From Gammaproteobacteria bacterium (GTDB lineage: Bacteria; Pseudomonadota; Gammaproteobacteria; Chromatiales; Chromatiaceae), in assembly GCA_013041975.1 (NCBI GenBank), contig JABDQZ010000365.1, positions 1 to 7,789 of the forward strand: DNA of 7,789 bases. The letters run 5' to 3'. Positions 6,229-7,789 of the stretch are shown piece by piece. How positions within the stretch are numbered: position 1 is the stretch's first letter; every line of letters starts with the position of its first letter. Both the position numbers and the translations under genes were made by a program. The notes under the pieces are model-generated. The model saw only the letters and a program-made list of their open reading frames with translations. It had not been told where the DNA came from and ran no database searches.

Positions 6229-6230
6229 CC

Positions 6231-6236
6231 AGGGAA
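6231..6236 (+). promoter_or_regulatory. Ribosome binding site of cheR
   Basis: AGGGAA lies 10 bases before the ATG at 6247 and 13 before the adjacent in-frame ATG at 6250, favouring the first of the two consecutive Met codons. Confidence 0.5.
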
Positions 6237-6246
6237 TGAATAGTCA

Positions 6247-7080
6247 ATGATGTCTAATGAACGTGAGTTTTCTTTCACGCAAAAAGATTTCACATTCCTG
6301 AGTAAAATTATTCACGAACGTACTGGTATTGTGGTCAGTGATGACAAGTTTAATATGTTTTATTCACGGCTTTCGAGGCGTGTGCGGTCATTGAAACTGA
6401 ACAGCTTCCAGGAATACTGTGCCATTGTACGTGACGAGCGTGAAGGTAACGAAACCAGTGAACTTATTAATGCCATTACTACCAACCTGACGGCATTTTT
6501 CAGGGAAAATCATCATTTTGAATACCTGTCAGATACCGTGTTCCCGGAATTAACGCAAAAAAACCCTGACCGCAACATCAAGCTATGGTCGGCAGGGTGT
6601 TCAACCGGTGAAGAGCCTTATTCACTGGCTATAATCATGAAAGAATCGCCATTGCTGGCGAACTGGAATTTTGAACTCAAGGCAACAGACCTTGATTCGA
6701 ATGTTGTTGCGAAAGCAAACCGTGGCGTATATTCGATGTCAAGGGTGGAAGGCATGTCCAAAAAACGTTTGAAGCGGTGGTTTTTCAAAGGTGCGGGTAA
6801 GCAGCAAGGATTGGTGAAGGTCAAGCCTGAGCTGAACCAGATGATTGAGTTCGGTCAGCTAAACCTGATAGATAACTGGTCACAGGAGCCACAGGATGTG
6901 ATTTTCTGTCGTAATGTGATTATTTATTTCAACAAGGAAACCAAGGCGAAGCTGGTTGACCAATATGCGAACAGTCTGAAACCGGGTGGATATCTGTTTA
7001 TCGGCCACTCGGAGTCACTGTACAAGGTTACGGATCGTTTTGAGCTGATAGGCAATACTATTTACAGGAAGATCAAGTGA
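6247..7080 (+). CDS. cheR: CheR chemoreceptor glutamate methyltransferase
   Basis: CheR transfers a methyl group from S-adenosylmethionine to receptor glutamates during adaptation, in the cytoplasm at the array. The 277-residue length is normal. The N-terminal helical CheR domain covers about 9-75, with basic SRLSRRVRSLK at 40-50, the region that contacts the receptor methylation helices in known CheR. TNLTAFFREN is at 79-88. The SAM-binding motif WSAGCSTGEEPYSLA is at 114-128, and the acidic loop KATDLDSNVV is at 145-154. DVIFCRNVIIYF is at 217-228, and KPGGYLFIGHSESL is at 245-258. The beta-subdomain, which binds receptor pentapeptides in E. coli-type CheR, corresponds to about 176-205. The receptor in this operon lacks that pentapeptide, so it is either methylated by the non-tethered mode or CheR serves other tailed receptors. 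Its stop overlaps the cheD start. Confidence 0.97.
   Translation: MMSNEREFSFTQKDFTFLSKIIHERTGIVVSDDKFNMFYSRLSRRVRSLKLNSFQEYCAIVRDEREGNETSELINAITTNLTAFFRENHHFEYLSDTVFPELTQKNPDRNIKLWSAGCSTGEEPYSLAIIMKESPLLANWNFELKATDLDSNVVAKANRGVYSMSRVEGMSKKRLKRWFFKGAGKQQGLVKVKPELNQMIEFGQLNLIDNWSQEPQDVIFCRNVIIYFNKETKAKLVDQYANSLKPGGYLFIGHSESLYKVTDRFELIGNTIYRKIK
7066..7071 (+). promoter_or_regulatory. Ribosome binding site that sets the GTG start of cheD
   Basis: AGGAAG lies inside the last codons of cheR, 5 bases before GTG at 7077. No in-frame ATG occurs before residue 72, inside the catalytic domain, so the GTG start is the sensible choice. The GTGA at 7077-7080 contains both the cheD start and the cheR TGA stop, implying translational coupling. 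Confidence 0.65.
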
Positions 7081-7721
7081 CGGAGTTTGGAATTAAACGT
7101 CATAACCTCAGGCCCAGCCTGCAGGGTTTTGAGCGTATTAATCGTTACTGGGACAAGCAGCATGATATCCAGGCAGCGAAGATACTGCCGGGTGAATATT
7201 ATGTAACCAATTACGATGAACTGGTGACCACGGTTCTGGGATCCTGTGTGTCAGCCTGTATTCGCGACAAGGTGTTTGGTATAGGCGGTATGAATCATTT
7301 TATGTTGCCCTTGTCTGACGGCAAGGGCTGGGGCGGTTCAGAAGATTTTACCAGTACCGCGACGCGTTTTGGTAACTATGCCATGGAACATATGATCAAC
7401 GATATTCTTAAAAATGGTGGTCATAAAAAACACCTTGAAGCCAAGATATTCGGAGGTGGCCGGATGATGGAAGCCCAGACAGATATCGGTTTAACCAATA
7501 TCGAGTTTGTACGCAGCTATCTTAAAACCGAAGGAATACCGGTATTGGCAGAAGATGTAGGCGATATTTTTCCACGTAAGGTCATTTACTTCCCAGAATC
7601 AGGACGGGCGCGCGTCAAGAAGCTTAAGACCATGCATAACTCTACGGTACTTTCTCGTGAAACCCAGTACCGTAAAGAAATTGAACGGACTCCAGTGGAG
7701 ACAGAAATTGAACTGTTTTGA
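7077..7721 (+). CDS. cheD: CheD chemoreceptor glutamine deamidase
   Basis: CheD hydrolyses the side-chain amide of specific receptor glutamines to glutamate, creating methylation sites. The 214-residue product carries the catalytic core TTVLGSCVSACIRD at 51-64 with Cys57, then GGMNHFMLP at 70-78 with His74. Thr51 is 6 residues before the Cys and His74 is 17 after, matching T21, C27 and H44 of Thermotoga maritima CheD (spacing from memory). IFGGGRMM at 124-131 and the DVGD...R.V.FFP-like end (160-173) are also family features. It is longer than the Thermotoga enzyme at both ends, as is usual in proteobacteria. The C-terminal tail ends ETEIELF, resembling the QIEFF end of the CheZ-like protein. 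The gene overlaps cheR by 4 bases and precedes cheB, a common cheR-cheD-cheB order. All catalytic residues are intact. Confidence 0.97.
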   Translation: MTEFGIKRHNLRPSLQGFERINRYWDKQHDIQAAKILPGEYYVTNYDELVTTVLGSCVSACIRDKVFGIGGMNHFMLPLSDGKGWGGSEDFTSTATRFGNYAMEHMINDILKNGGHKKHLEAKIFGGGRMMEAQTDIGLTNIEFVRSYLKTEGIPVLAEDVGDIFPRKVIYFPESGRARVKKLKTMHNSTVLSRETQYRKEIERTPVETEIELF

Positions 7722-7743
7722 GGATCAAATGGATGTTGTATTC

Positions 7744-7747
7744 AAGG
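7744..7747 (+). promoter_or_regulatory. Possible ribosome binding site of the downstream cheB
   Basis: AAGG lies 8 bases before the ATG at 7756. It is a modest Shine-Dalgarno. A better one (GAGG, 7720-7723) instead serves an ATG at 7729 that runs only eight codons. Confidence 0.4.
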
Positions 7748-7755
7748 TTGAATAA

Positions 7756-7789
7756 ATGATTAAGGTTCTGATAGTTGATGACTCTGCAC
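7756..7789 (+). CDS. cheB: Start of a response-regulator gene, most likely CheB methylesterase (truncated by window end)
   Basis: Only 11 codons are visible, reading MIKVLIVDDSA. This is the first strand and acidic pocket (the two Asp of VDDSA) of a CheY-like receiver domain. The VDDSA form directly after cheR and cheD is typical of CheB, the phosphorylation-activated methylesterase and deamidase that opposes CheR. The catalytic esterase domain lies beyond the window, so another receiver protein such as CheY cannot be strictly excluded. The gene follows cheD by 34 bases on the same strand. Confidence 0.8.
   Translation, partial: MIKVLIVDDSA

Noticed and set aside
7704..7718. DNA sliding-clamp binding motif (QLxLF-like) in the EIELF tail of CheD
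   Set aside because: It lacks the leading Gln, and a clamp interaction has no functional logic for CheD. A chemotaxis docking tail is more sensible.

Overview
The window is one strand-uniform chemotaxis operon segment. Nine genes lie on the + strand with gaps of 3 to 37 bases or a small overlap. The order is cheW, chemoreceptor, cheW, parA-family ATPase, Lys-tailed STAS protein, CheZ-like helical protein, cheR, cheD, and the first 11 codons of a response-regulator gene that is almost certainly cheB. The proteins (Tsr-type receptor signalling domain, Aer-type PAS, proteobacterial-length CheD) and the moderate GC content point to a motile Pseudomonadota, most likely a gammaproteobacterium. I cannot name a genus. 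There is no gene-free stretch above 40 bases, and I see no RNA gene, mobile element, CRISPR array, promoter or terminator. CheA and CheY are absent and presumably lie upstream or elsewhere.

Bases 1-4067 hold the sensory part: a 1002-residue membrane chemoreceptor flanked by two paralogous CheW couplers. Its N-terminus matches the FAD-binding PAS of E. coli Aer in register (R57, H58, D60, W70, W79). After a two-helix membrane hairpin and a HAMP come two tandem PAS domains. Each carries a His and a Trp exactly 49 residues apart, the spacing of the haem-ligand His234 and the Trp283 of Pseudomonas Aer2. A Tsr-like signalling hairpin and a C-terminal CZB zinc-binding domain follow. On paper this one receptor combines flavin, two haems and zinc.

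Bases 4083-6228 hold the least conventional part: a small ParA-type ATPase (compare ParC/PpfA, which position chemosensory arrays), a STAS protein with a Lys-cluster N-terminal tail and a long acidic linker, and a helical protein with a CheZ-like DxxxQ motif. My inference is that the STAS protein is the ParA partner linking the array to the ATPase and nucleoid, and that the third protein is a divergent CheY-P phosphatase.

Bases 6247-7789 hold the adaptation enzymes CheR (methyltransferase) and CheD (deamidase) and the start of CheB. Two predicted receptor modification sites are encoded as Gln, so this receptor should be a deamidation substrate.
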